DNA of 64,000 nucleotides from Epiperipatus broadwayi. Lineage: Eukaryota; Onychophora; Udeonychophora; Euonychophora; Peripatidae. The first letter of the stretch is position 1. Every line of letters starts with the position of its first letter. Location of the stretch: assembly GCA_028023455.1 (NCBI GenBank), contig JAQFVV010012398.1:10006682-10070681 (forward strand), written 5' to 3'. Positions 49,201 through 61,825 of the stretch are shown here, one piece after another. The notes below the pieces were generated by a model that was given only the letters and a program-made list of their open reading frames with translations, did not search any database and was not told the DNA's origin. Both the position numbers and the translations under genes were made by a program.

Positions 49201-49516
49201 TGTATATTCTAAATAAAATGCCAAAAAGTGCAAGTTTAAAAATGTATGGCATATTTCTATCATGCCCACACTATTAAATAAAAAAGAATCTTGCATTTCC
49301 CTATCAAAAAATGATTTATTTATACTGTCATTTACATGTTATTTAAATATCTCCTCAGACACTTAAGGATAAATAAGACCACCATCAGTAAATTACTTAT
49401 GCTATGAATATAATATAAACAGTCGAAAGCATGCTTAGCAATGCAGGATATTATATATAATAATCTTTTGTTTTAAAAACAGAAAACATATTTTATATTG
49501 AATTAAAGTAGTAATA
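49201..49516. other. Flank between the Penelope-like copy and the microsatellite
   Basis: A+T-rich, non-coding. It could include element 3' UTR. Confidence 0.5.
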
Positions 49517-49672
<156 letters not shown>

Positions 49673-49689
49673 TTTTTTATTAGTTGTTC

Positions 49690-50055
49690 ATTAGACTAAA
49701 AGTTATCTACTTAATGTATTTGCATCAAAGTTGAGAGGGTAATAAGTTTGATACTTATCATAAATTGTTGTAATTGGCTATCTATACATATTGAACAATG
49801 CTAAAGATATGTGTAAAAGATTGTGATCTGGGCCAACTGAAGAATGCTGGGTTCACACGAAATGTGCATTTTGGGGATCAAAATTTTTATTTTCATATGT
49901 CTTTGATCATATGTTTAAGATTATATCCTTCCAAAAAATATTAAAAGCTGATAGAAACTAGTCCCTACCTTACATGAGTTGGTATAATGAAAATTACACT
50001 ATAGAAATATTATACATTATGTGAAAAAATTTCTAATCTAATGAATAGTTAATAA
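49690..50055 (+). repeat. R1 dispersed repeat, monomer e (tandem unit 1)
   Basis: The first of two head-to-tail units. Shared blocks with the next unit are CAAAGTTG-GAGG (49726 and 50091), AATTGGCTATCTATA, AAAGATATGT, the core and GAAATATTATA. Period is about 366 bp. Confidence 0.8.
49825..49879 (+). ncRNA. Type I hammerhead ribozyme candidate, copy 5
   Basis: CTGAAGA at 49837-49843 fits the CUGANGA core (position 7 is free). GAAA is at 49859-49862. Stem III is ATG/CAT with a 2-nt loop (49862-49869), the predicted cleavage triplet is AUU ending at 49870, and TTGG (49871-49874) pairs with CCAA (49833-49836) as proximal stem I, with GATC (49825-49828 and 49876-49879) as distal stem I. Stem II is weakened by substitutions, so activity is uncertain. 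Confidence 0.55.
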
Positions 50056-50400
50056 AAATTATTAATACACTTCTATTAAGTGATTTGTGTCAAAGTTGTG
50101 AGGACAGTAAGTTTGACATCAATTAAACTATAATAATTGGCTATCTATATATACTAATCAATGACAAAGATATGTATATGTAAGATATTGTGATCTGGAC
50201 CAACTGATGAGTACTGGTTTAGCATGAAATGTACATTTTGGGTATTATACATCTTTTTCATAAGTATCTGGTCTTATGTTTCTAATTTCAGTTGTCCACA
50301 AGATATTAAAAATGAATAGAAAGCAGTCTCTGCTTTCTGTGAGAGTGGTGCAGTGAAAATTATAATAGAGAAATATTATAAATGAAAGTAATAACTTTAA
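50056..50400 (+). repeat. R1 dispersed repeat, monomer f (tandem unit 2)
   Basis: The second head-to-tail R1 unit, moderately diverged from monomer e. It carries the best-preserved ribozyme core of the window. Confidence 0.8.
50192..50250 (+). ncRNA. Type I hammerhead ribozyme candidate, copy 6 (best preserved)
   Basis: CCAA (50200-50203) is followed by CTGATGA (50204-50210). Stem II is GTACT/AGCAT with a GGTTT loop (50211-50225; one G.T wobble and one mismatch). GAAA follows at 50226-50229, then stem III (ATG/CAT around a TA loop, 50229-50236) and the predicted cleavage triplet AUU, with the cut after 50237. TTGG (50238-50241) pairs with CCAA. All invariant core positions of the hammerhead are present. 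A type I layout with a 2-3 bp stem III is the form described for Penelope-like elements and metazoan retrozymes. Function is inference. Confidence 0.65.
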
Positions 50401-51229
50401 AAAAAAAGATAATGAAGATTGATAGTAGAAGTTAAAATTACAAATATTTAGAACCTGTTATTAGTACATATGGAAACATAGCAGATGAAATTAATTGTAG
50501 AATTAAAGTGGATGGAGTACTTATGGTAGAAATAGATTAGCATTAAAAGAGAATAGATCTATATGTTTGAAAAGTTCTGAAAAATTCATTTGGCCATTGC
50601 TTACATAAGAATCTGTGACTTAGATGTCTAATAAAAAAAGTGATGTATAGGCTCTTCAGATAAACAGTGAAGTATAAAAATATTAAGAATAATAAGAAGG
50701 AATTAAGTAAATATATGATGAAAGAATAGGTATCACAGAAAGAAGTAAAATTCTTTAAATAAAGAAACACTGGACTGTTCATAGAACAGATTACAGTAAT
50801 AGACAGTTAAGGTCTTGAACTGAGTTTCAAAACATTATAAAAATCGAAAGAAGAATTGAAAAGTGAAAGAATTAAAAAAGGGAATTTATTGAAATAATGT
50901 GGAAATAAGTAGCAATGAATCAGAAAATACTGGACTAAACTTGAAGAAAATTTCCTATAGTGGACTGGTAATAGCTGAAATTAAATATTTTATTATAGAA
51001 TTCTTCCATATAATCCCCTGTTTTAATCTCGATGACAACTTTTCTTCTTCATGCTGAAATAAATTCTCTCTCAATATCAACATGTTTAAATTTATACATT
51101 TTTTCAGAATTCTATTATATGCAATTCTAAGAAATACATCATTTTTTTATTATTTTTTATATTTTCTTTTCTTTGCATAGATTGGAAAATTTCTTGTCAA
51201 ATTATTATATCTTGTCACATCACATGATC
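50401..51229. other. AT-rich intronic stretch, no supported feature
   Basis: No repeat family or coding signal recognised. Part may be unrecognised R1 or Penelope-like flank. Confidence 0.5.
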
Positions 51230-51519
51230 TTCATTTCATATGCTTACACAGGCTGTTCATTGAGAAGCCTTAGATTTGAGAGCACTGCACCTAGATCTTA
51301 GGATCTAATGCAACCCTCCAGCAGTCTCCTTTTACCTATTTGGTTAACTATAAAGTAGAAGCCCAACATGAAAACACAATAATGTTTTTAATCCAAGCTC
51401 ATTTACTTGTATAGTTATATAGATCTGAACTCAGTTCAGAATCTATACATTTTGGTGTCTGGTTTTTCAAAAACCACAATCACCATTATTCTATAGGCAG
51501 GATAAGTATAAAACTATCA
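51230..51519 (+). repeat. R2 dispersed repeat copy, internally rearranged
   Basis: CACATGATCTTCATTTCATATGC joins directly to GAAGCCTTAGATTTGAGAGC, then CAACCCTCCAGCAG, CTGAACTCAGTTCAG and ATAGGCAGGATAAG. This is the order of 5824-6240 with its first half deleted. Confidence 0.75.
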
Positions 51520-51790
51520 TAACATTATATGATTACCATTTCATATGCTTACATAGGCTGTTAATAACAGTAGCAAACTCTCCATACACTAGTGCCACCA
51601 AGTGCAAGACTTCATAATCAATAGATACAGAAAGGTTTGTACGTAAAATTTTTACCTAGTGCCTACTCATCCAATATCCCCAGACTAGTTTCTAGCTTGT
51701 GGCTTTTATCAGTGAGGAGCCTTGGATTTGAGAGAACTGCACCTAGATTCTAGGTACTACTGTATGGAGAGTTTGCTATTGTTATTATAA
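51520..51790. mobile_element. R2 element with terminal inverted repeats
   Basis: The left end AGCAAACTCTCCATACACTAG and right end CTACTGTATGGAGAGTTTGCT are inverted copies about 35 bp long. The interior matches the first half of 5824-6240 (CTAGTGCCTACTCATCCAAT, CCCCAGACTAGTTTCTAGC). Confidence 0.75.
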
Positions 51791-52584
51791 TTTGTTGTAC
51801 TATATGTATAATTGATTTAATAAGATATCTGCTATCTTCTTATTGATCTTATTCAAATATGGATTATCTTCAAAGTATTTAAACATTTTAAAACCATTCG
51901 TAAAATTGTAGAGTAAATTCAGTGCAATATTTCTAAAAATATGAAATATGAATTTTTTTTTTAACAGCTTCCATTTCTCTAATTTTTTTAAACCCATATC
52001 AATGATTGATGATCATTTCCTGTCATGAATCTGTTAAATATCTTATAGTTTTGAAACCTGTGTTATTGTTAATCAAAATATAAATACAATTTTGCTGTAT
52101 CTTTATTGGGAACTTTTATGTTCACTTTAGTTTTAGAATTTTTTCCCAAAGAAAAATAAAAACTTTGACTTCTTGACACATTTCAAAAGTTTGTATGAAC
52201 TCTCATTACTATTTAATTTCCAATTTACCTTCTGCATTTTTAAAATATTATTTAGTAAGGTCAACATTTGTACAAATTTACATAAAGATATAACTTATCT
52301 GAATAAGAACTTATTGGCGCACAGAATTTTCTGCATTTGATATCTTCCATTAAGTTGAATTAGTAAGTAATTTTTCTATTCTGATTAATTGATCATATAT
52401 ACAATGTTTTTTTTCTATGTAATATTCACAATGAATCCCACTCCACTTGTAGTTCAATTTGGTATTTTTAATTTTGCTGCACAATGTATATCCACTTTAA
52501 ATTCAATGTTTTTTTTTATTTTTCCTTTTAAGTTTATAAATACTAACAATGTCTTTCTAAAGGTTTACGATGATGGTGTTTTAG
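51791..52584. other. AT-rich stretch, no supported feature
   Basis: No coding or repeat-family signal recognised. Confidence 0.5.
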
Positions 52585-52858
52585 TTGTATTTATATATTG
52601 AACTATTTCCATAATCTCTAATGAGTATTAAATGTCTTTAGAAAAATTTAACTTTATTTAAGTATTCCAAATACATTCAACTGGAAGTAGTAGCACAAAG
52701 GTTAGTATATGCACAATGTTTATGAGAAGTATTATTCTCCCCTCTTCTTCAGGTGTTGCTGACCTGATCAGTGATAGTACTAGCATGGGAATCAAACCTG
52801 GACTCTTTGATTCTTGAGTATTGAATTTTAAGGTAATGCTCTAACCAACTGAACCAGA
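52585..52858 (-). mobile_element. S1 tRNA-derived SINE-like copy 2
   Basis: On the minus strand it starts GGTTCAGTTGGTTAGAGCA (A-box/D-arm), has CCAGGTTTGATTCCCATG (B-box), then the shared body (GAAGAGGGGAGAATAATAC) and an AT-rich tail ending near ATATATAAATACAACTA. It is about 85-90% identical to copy 1 by eye. Confidence 0.75.
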
Positions 52859-52866
52859 ATAGTGAT

Positions 52867-53117
52867 ACCTTAAAATTCAATACTCAAGAATCTAAGGGTC
52901 CAGGTTCAATTCTCATGCTAGTATTGTCACTCATCAGGCCAGCTACCCCCGAAGAAGAGGGGAGAATAATGTCTCTCAAAACATTGTGTATATACTAACA
53001 TGTGTGCTATTACTAATAGTTGAATGTATATGGGATATTTAAATAAAGTTAAATTTTTCTAAAGACATTCAATACTCATAATAGATGGTGGAAATAGTCC
53101 AATATATAAATACAACT
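52867..53117 (+). mobile_element. S1 tRNA-derived SINE-like copy 3 (lacks the A-box end)
   Basis: Begins at ATACCTTAAAATTC, so the first ~20 bases with the A box are missing. The B-box (CAGGTTCAATTCTCATG) and body are present. It lies head to head with copy 2, giving a ~530-bp inverted pair. Confidence 0.75.
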
Positions 53118-55950
53118 AATATTATGTCTCATTTAAAATATAATATGTGTAATTTAAAGTATCAAAAAGTTGAAATAGACATACATAAAGTTATCCAATA
53201 ATAGTTCACATTAAATCCTGAAAAAAGTTTAACATGTTTTGTTTCAGCCAAGAATCACTATTTTTGCTAATGGCTTTAGAATCTCCAGAAAATGAAGACA
53301 ATATTTCTACTAACTATCAGTTGTAATCAATCATGGTGCCATGTCTTTGATCAAAATACAATGAATATTATCTGCTGACAAACAAAAGCTTTACCCAACA
53401 ATAGCAAATAAAAGCATTACACATTAATAACAGTCTTACACAAATTATTTCATTAAAAAAAACTATGAAAAAAAAAAAAAGGAAAGTAATGTTAATGTAT
53501 GTATATGCGATACTAAGTGAACAGTCATGAAATTACATATGTACATATCATTTGCCTTGCATGATTTAGTGCAATGATAGACTCTGGAACTCCATGCTCA
53601 TGAACTGTAGTTCAGTATTCAAATTTCTTATGAATTTCCTGAGCAATTTATATATATATATATTAAAATATTGCTATATAATATATATGTATAAAATAAA
53701 TATTTGTGATAAAAAAAATGAAGTCATAATTATGCTGGATCTAAAAGATATGACACCTATAAAAAGAGCACATGTTAGATTGAAGGATAAGATAAGTAAG
53801 TTTACTAGAGGCTTCAGAGAAGAAAAGTTATAGATCACAGAAACTAGATTAAAATGAGACTTTCAAACCAAAATATAAAAAGGTCTAAACATGAGTAATT
53901 TTATGAAATTAAAAATTTCAGTGAATACAAATAAAAACGGAATTTCTCAAAATCAACGTACATGTGCTAAAAAAATTGTGCTATATAACATCATTATTAT
54001 TAGAAAGGATATGGGCTCAGTGCCATAGGTGTATATTGCTTTTGTCACTAATTCTCCAGTTGTAAAATGCTAAGCAAATGCATAATAATATTTGTACTAT
54101 TCTTTAATGCTATCTCTATATATATTATATGATCTTTCCCTTTTATTTCCGATTACCATTCATTCTACATATATGAGCAAACAAATGTAACTTGCTTTCT
54201 ATAACTTTTTTCAACAAAATTTCTGTCCAATTCATTTTTCTTTATATAATTCTTCGTTAAAAACTTTTTGTATCCATCCAATTCTTAATAAGTTTCTGTG
54301 GCATGTTCTTCCAAATGTCAAGAATTTTCTTAATCGATGTTTTGCCACTGTTTTGTCATTAAATGAATACATTTTGTTAAATTTAATAAATTGTATTCCT
54401 GACAATAATTATAAAACTAATTATACACATTCCTCAGAATCATTCTTACTACTAACATACTTCAAATACATGAGTGTAGATATTGGGAGAAATATGTTAA
54501 TGATTTTTAATATTCATTTTGATCTAATCAGCTGTTTTCACTTACACTAAGGTACTTATTTACCCAGTAACTAACTTACACATTAATGTGATATGTTTAT
54601 ATCTACATAAACTACATAAATCCAACCCACAAGTAATTTAATCAGCATTTACTTCTAGCATGATACTTTCTATAAATGTATTAAATGATTATTAATAATT
54701 CTTTATTTGTTTAAAATATATATTTTTTTTTATCTTTAATATAAATACAATAAAGTTGGTTAATGAAATCAGGCGAAAAATGTCAATGAATAAATAGCTA
54801 GTCATCTATATTATTTCATAGAGAAAATCAACAACCATTTCGTCAATATATAGTAGTTTATCCCAAAAAACAAAGATCTGGATTAGATTAGATGCACGCA
54901 TTTCTAATAATTTCCAGGATCACGTGATGGAATGCCTTTTCCAGGAAATGTTTGTTGGGTTTTCTCAATATATTGATAGGAATGACTAATTATTTTATTC
55001 ATTTACACATTTACGTATGGCTAGAATAATCACTTTTGTTACAAATATTCAAGCATGTTTTGACATATTTATGTGCTTTATCAAAATTATTAATATATAT
55101 TACAAATTACAGAAATTATCAACATAAAAACAGTTTTAGAAGGACAAACACATTTAATGAGCAAACGAATTTAAACGAAGTTTAAATTGAATGAAAATAT
55201 TAAAACAATTCCAAAGATAAAACAATGAAATATGTTTGTTTATCATGATATTTTTATTGACTTGAGTAAATGATTCAATGCTTAAAGCTGTTGCCATATA
55301 GATAAATCATATATTTTTCAACTAATTCAGATTAAGAATAAAGAACGATCGAATGTGGAGCTATGGGGCTATACTCTGCTGAGTTCACAAGAAACTCATA
55401 GTGCGATTTAACAAAATAAATATTTTTAATGCATAATTATTTTTTTTAAAAAAAAATCTAAATTAACTAATTTAACACACATACCAATTACGTATACAAT
55501 TTTCAATCTAAAATAAGTTACGAATGTTATAAGATTACCATATAAATGAAATAATTTTTTTTATATAATAATACACTTACATTAAAATATTAATCTTGCA
55601 AAAAAAATATATATCATTAACTAAATAGATTTTGTTAAAAATAATTAAGTTTATTCTTTACTGAAATTTAATCATCATTTCGGTTTAATGGCTAATGTGT
55701 CTTTTAATATTCTTTAATCTTCAATCTACTGTGCTTCAAATCACATTTAGTTAATTTATTTCAATTTGGGAAAAAGAAAGAGTACAGCTTTAACATTCAA
55801 TCATTTTTTTTTCCTTTCTCTCTGTCTTGCCTTAGCTCCCAAACCAAAGTCCATCAATTTAAGTGGTACATGTATAGAATTAAATGAACAAAGTTAAACT
55901 AAATGGAACTACTTATTAAACAATGATTTATTCCTTAAATAAAAACTCAC
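53118..55950. other. AT-rich intronic stretch upstream of the donor site
   Basis: Runs of A and T (about 53461-53480, 55438-55457) and no supported element. Short coding-like pieces, for example on the minus strand near 54240-54340, are not assignable. Confidence 0.5.
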
Positions 55951-56105
55951 CTTTATCTTTGATGAAAAAAGGATGGTCCACAGCGCACCGGGCTAAAAGG
56001 TCATGTTGATCCTCAATGTCTGGAGTGAAGTGAATATTCATAAACTGTTTATTCCCAGTTCCTCCACTTTCACTACAGACTAACCTTAATCCATTGCAAG
56101 CATAT
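55951..56105 (-). CDS. Internal coding exon of an unidentified host gene
   Basis: A 155-nt minus-strand exon with an AG acceptor (56107-56106) after a T-rich tract and a GTGAGT donor from 55950. One frame is open throughout. After one leading base it encodes 51 residues beginning YACNGLRLVC, with KQFMNIHFTPDIEDQHDLL in the middle and DHPFFIKDK at the end, plus one trailing base. It is clearly less AT-rich than all neighbouring sequence, and codon use is normal. The leftover base plus the two leading bases of the 73-130 exon make a Glu codon, so the two can be spliced directly. No signal peptide or membrane segment is visible in so short a piece. I do not recognise the family; a translated search would settle it. 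Confidence 0.85.
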
Positions 56106-57339
56106 CTTAAAAATAAATAATAGAATAATATAAAATATTATCCAAAATGATTTTAATGCATTTCAAAGTTATAATGAATATCAAAACATCAAGTTCTTAA
56201 ATAAAGTGCGTTAAGATAGCAAAAGTAAATTATCTCGACCCAATCACTACTTTTAATTTACACTCTTTTCCAAAAATTTCATTATTTTTTTAAACGTGTA
56301 ATATATTATGAAGAATGTAGCATCTAATATTAAAACAGTTAGTTAATTCAGAAAAGTATAAACCCATTACCAAGCGTTTTTTCAGGAAAGCATTACGTTT
56401 CAATATAACTCTATCCAAGCCATTCTGTACTATTTTCATATATAAATGATTGCCTTCACAAATAATGAAGCTTCTATAATATTACAATAGTATTTATATA
56501 TATAATAATGGTATCAGCACTCATCTGACTAATTCTGATTAACCCCAAAATAATTTTATATCTAATAACACTAAATATTTACTTATTGCCCAAGATCTAG
56601 ATGAACAGAATTCGCTATGGATAAGCTGACTGTAAAAAATCTAAACCTGCATCTGTAAGTGTATGGCAAAGTCAATTTGTTTTCTGTTTTCCAATTTTAT
56701 TTCATCAATGTCTTCTCTTTTCATTTATTCTCTTCAACTTCAACATTTAAATGTTTTGTTGTTGTTTTTTCATTCTTGGTACATATCAATATTTTCACTT
56801 TTTTAAATGGATCAAATCCCAAATTTGTGTAAGCTAAAGTGCAAACAAAATACTTTTCAAACTTTTCCCTAATTTTAATGAATCTCCAAATACCCTCTTA
56901 TATCTCTATCAAAAGTGATTTTAATTAAACATTTATATTCTCTGTCTTTGAAATACTTTGTACTTTCAGATAAATGACTACTATATATTCAGTAATCACT
57001 GATAATATAGAATCTCCTTAGCTCAGTTTATTAAAGCAATGTAAACATAACAAAAATATATCTCTACAACATGAAAATTTCAAATTAGGACAGAGAAAAA
57101 AAGATGTCATAAATGCCTTTTCAATTGTGGATACACTATGTATTGACATTTTATAAAAATTTGTTTAATCCTTTAACAAGAATCAATCATTTCTCCAAAA
57201 TTCATGATTCTTATGATTCATCGTGTTAATAATACTCTAAAAATAGTATCCCATTTTTATTAATTTCATGAAAAAGAAAATCAATATTTTGCATTTACTA
57301 ATCACTATATATGCAGCTTACCAAACTCATTTCATTATC
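56106..57339. other. Start of the next upstream intron, no feature seen
   Basis: AT-rich sequence on the 5' (right-hand) side of the 155-nt exon. If the exon call is right, this intron runs past the window edge (at least 7.9 kb). Confidence 0.55.
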
Positions 57340-58990
57340 ATTCTCAACTATTATCGATCCACTGCAGGATGAATATTACCAAGTTTAATCCAATTTTCTG
57401 ATATCTACCTCACTTCTCCACATCACACCAACAAACTTCCTTATTTCCTCCAGCCAGCTTACAAGTGGCCTCTTTTTTAATTATTTTAAATCACTTGGAA
57501 TCCAGTTTAAGACTTCACTATTATTATGTTTTCTAGCAATGCATCCATCCCAATATTTCACCACTGTATTTTGCTTTCAATCTCTTCTTATTAATCCTAA
57601 CATACATCTTTCTGTATTTTATTGAATAGTTTAAAGTCTGTATATTATTCTTTTGTTAAGTTTCCAGGCCTCAAATCCATAAGTAAGAATTGTTAACATT
57701 TATTAAAATGTTTCTTTTCAAACATATAGGCATATTTTCTTTTAATATTAAGTTATTTCTACCAAAAGCATTCCATTCAAGTTTACTTCAATAATTAATT
57801 CCACTCATTGTGTTTTGATTTGTGTTAATATGACAAGATATTTGTAGTTGTTAAATTCATCTAATTCATGATTACCAATTTTTTTTCTTCTGAGAAAATC
57901 CATTGAACATTATTTTATTTTTTTAGCATTTATTTTTAATTCTTATATTTATCTGATAATTTGCAAAATTTCCTGAAACTCTGCACAACATAATCTACAA
58001 AATTTAAACAATTTGAATAATCTCCATTTTACTTTTATTATCTTAGATTCCTATTTTAATTCACAAAATATTTCTTATAAAATTGCTGTACAACGATTTG
58101 GGGATAAAATCTTTTTTAATGTTAAACTTAGTATCATCATGTAGCTTAATCATTGGGGTTGCATTTTGATAATTATTCATCAAAATTTTGTAATATCCTG
58201 AGTTTATATCTTGATGATCCATTGCTTTAATAACCATGGAAAAGCTTATCAAATTCAATGCTTTTCTACAAATTTAATGCATGATGGTAATTCATATTCA
58301 TTTAATCTTTCTGTAACTTCTATTACTGCTGGATATGATCCAATGTGTTATAATCCAGTTTCACATTCACCTTGGTCTTTCAATTGTTTAGAATCTAAGA
58401 CTCATTATAGATGAGTTATAATTACCTTAATATTTATAGAAGTTGTAGAAGTCTGACAAGTGTAATTTCTAATATGTTCATTTTCATCTTTCTTCCAATC
58501 ATCTGATATGTTTTTATCATTTAAAAATTATATATACTTTGTCAACTATTTCTTCACATGTTTCCTTTAAGATAATAATAATTTCATTCTTTCCTGAAGC
58601 TTTTCTCTTCTTTATAGATTGAAGTAGAATTTCACTTTTCATTTAAAATGCTGGCCACTTAAGAAGATGTAATAACTGTAGGAGAAACTTTGTTTTCTAG
58701 TTTTTTATTACTAAATAATTTTTTATAAAACTCTGCTGCACATTTCATGATACCATCTATCTTTTTAATAATAGTTCCATCTTTTATTCTTATTGAAGAA
58801 ATAGCTTAGCTTCCAAATAACAAGATGTTGTTTTGCATTTTTGTGACTTCCATTTTCTTCTATAACTTTTCTTGCCAATTCACACATATTTCACTATATT
58901 ATTACTTCTTTTTCATATCATTTTACAAAACTCTAGACAATTCATTTTTCTTAACAGATCATTAGCATAATTAGATGACTCCTTTACCCA
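57340..58990 (-). pseudogene. Non-LTR retrotransposon (RTE-like LINE) RT remnant B
   Basis: Read from 58990 downward across many frame breaks: an ARKVIEENGSHKNAK-like block, IRIKDGTIIKKIDGIM and FYKKLF, then KRKASGKNEI, ETCEEIVDKVYIIF, VIEVTERLNEYELPSC (RT motif 2 region), NNYQNATPMIKLHDDTKF (58061-58258), FVDY at 58001-57990 in the place of FADD, RIKNKC-KNKIMFNG and FNNYKYL, LTYGFEAWKLNK, TERCMLGLIRRD, WDGCIARKHNNSEVLNWIP, and RPLVSWLEEIRKFVG-MW. This is the full order of an RTE-type RT and its C-terminal 'GHIAR...W.PR...RP..RW' tail. It is heavily mutated and dead. No endonuclease domain is seen upstream. Confidence 0.75.
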
Positions 58991-61825
58991 TGCATGAATT
59001 CACCAACTATAATGTAAGAATGTCTCCAAACACAAACTAGAGCTTATAAGTTATCAGCATTTTCTGACGAGGCTAATAAAAGTTCGTCCTTAATACATTA
59101 TATTCTTTAACCCTCAAAATTCAGTTAAAAATATAATAAATTATAAATTAAGATTAACATTTCTCAAAATTTCAAGATTACTATTAATCATGACATATTC
59201 TTACTGTCCACAGTATATTTTCTGTCATTTTAGCATGAACTAAATTTAAGGCATAAATTAATGAAGAATGCATACCGACATTTTTTAATTCAAATAGCTA
59301 GTAAAACAGAAAAAAGAATGCATACATGCATAAAATCTTGAATTCTCTATCATTATTTTTTTTAAAAAGGCTTCTTACAGTTGTTATCACAAATTTTGAC
59401 AAAACTGATATGTTTAGGCTAAAAATAATGATATGAGTACAATATATATATATAATCAATAAAATATAATGTGGAATTAAAGCTTATTGGGGGCAGTTTA
59501 TCAATTGCTAGGCAATAATGAAGATTAAGACATGAATTCAAAAAGAATACACAATCACAATAAAAATACAATGGTTGTTAAGTATTTAAAATAATAAAAT
59601 TTACTTCAAAAACATAAGCTTTCTCAACTCAAAAACAAATAACACCAATAAAAAAAGGAAATCAGATAAGTTGAATTTTAAAAAAACAAATTAAATAAAG
59701 AAAATAATTTAAATCCAATAAATGATATTACTAGTACCATAACAATAAGTAAATTATAAAAGACTGTTGTACAATATAATGAAAAATATAAATTTAAATA
59801 CCAAATTCAACTGCTTAGCAAAGACAAATTTATAATTAAAATATAAACAATAATAACATATTTAAATTTGTATATAAAATTGACATAAAAAATTTAGACT
59901 AGTATTAATAATAATAATAATAATTACGACTGAAGTAAAAATGAAATATTTGCTAATTTTAGCAATAGAAATAAGTTGATAATATTAAATGTGTAAAATC
60001 ATTTTCATATTATAATAGTGAAAAGTGGGCTAATAAAACAGGAGAAGAAAATACTAAATATTTTAAACTAGAGTTAAATAATATTAAAAGATGAGCTATT
60101 TACTTAGAAAATGGCTCTATAATTAATAACTATCATTTTGAAAAAATACAGTCTAAAGTTTAAGTAAAGTATCTGTGTAAAATTATCCAGTACAAATATT
60201 ATTGAATAAAGAAATAATTTGAGATTACAAATAATTCTTTAAATATTTTTTCATTATTTTACACACTTGTTTAAAATAAAATACATAAAATAGTAATATA
60301 TTATAGACTGAATTTAAAAACAATTAAATAGGTTTTATATAAACTTTGCAAGTGGCAGAAATATTTTAACAAAGATTTGTGACAATTTCAAATCAATCAA
60401 TTAGTGAGAATCTTTTCACAGAAACAAGACAATGTATCTGGACATGTTCTAAATCCAAGACACAGTATTTATAACAAATAAAAATAATAAAGTTAAAAAA
60501 AAAGTGGTGATGGAATAAAACTCCATATTTATATAATCAGTTTGGATAAACACTTTTAAACAAAAAATAAAAATAATTATTAAAAAAAAAAGATACATAT
60601 AAATACAATGACTTTTCAATTTCTTTTTAAAAAAACCATAAAAATGGTATTTGCCTATTTCATACAAACCTGTAAAATAGTGACTTTAATATGCCACATT
60701 AAGTTGTAAGAAATGTAAAGAAAAAAAATCTTTAATTGAAATCACAAAGAGAATATTTTCAATGAACTTGTAAAAAAATTACAATTAAAACAAAATAAGT
60801 ATATAAAAAACAATTTAGATAAAATATTAGAATTATTATTGTGTTATGAAAATAAACTATTGAGTGGATCAAGACGTTGAGTTTTCTATATACAAATATC
60901 TTTCATTTCTTTAATTCAAATTCAAATTAATATTAAATAAAAATCCTCTTAAAAAGTAATTCTTCAGAATTATAAAAGGGAACTATCAAAAATTATACAA
61001 TATCATAAAAAATCATAGTTGGAATTAACCAAATAATATTTTGGCTATAAATGAATCTTCTAATAAATTCATTGAAATAAATCAAGGCAAGAAAAGAGAA
61101 GATATTAAGAACAATACTGTGACTGGTAACTCAGTGAGCTAAAGAAATAAATACAAGCCTAAATAAAATATATGATTATTACAGGAAAACAAAGGTGTTC
61201 AGATGCTTATTTCTAAGGTTACAGCCTTAGTAAATATTACTTAATATAATAATGTGCATTTAATAAAATTTATAATTACAAATAATATAATGAATTATAA
61301 AAAAAATAATTTATATATAAAGTGGCAAGGTAAAAAAAAATTTGAAATATGTCAGGAAAGTAAAAAATGATTAATAATCTTAAATTATTTTGGGAAATTG
61401 TTAAAACAACATTAAAACAAATATATATCAAACCACAGATTATTAAAAAAATACTTAAAAAACAATAATACTATAAGCAATAAAGGATGTATAATCATAA
61501 AATCTTAAAATGATATTGAAAATATATAAATCAATTTATTCAACATTTTATGTAATACAATAAAAAATATTCAAAATAAAAGAATCAATTTAAAATATAA
61601 TCTTCTATTTACACTCAAAAGATATTTAAATCATATAATAAATTTGATAAAATATCTAAAATAATCCTATTTATAAGCTTGAACATAAACTAAATTCCCC
61701 AAATATATATTAATCTCTATTCTTCCAAATTTAAATATTGTTTGGGGTAAAAAAAGAGATTTCATCAAAATCTGTAGAAAATATCAATATGAATATATAT
61801 ACAAGAATGATTGATTGTAACAAAC
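58991..61825. other. AT-rich stretch, no supported feature
   Basis: Short A runs and an (ATA)n-type tract near 59905-59924. No coding or repeat-family signal. Confidence 0.55.

Noticed and set aside
53594-53833. 79-codon plus ORF ending in a charged Lys/Arg-rich tail
   Set aside because: Only the last ~35 residues look non-random, with no matching family or splice acceptor.
54240-54340. Minus-strand stretch reading KKILDIWKNMPQKLIKNWMD
   Set aside because: Vaguely like a transposase C-terminal segment, but too short and isolated to call.
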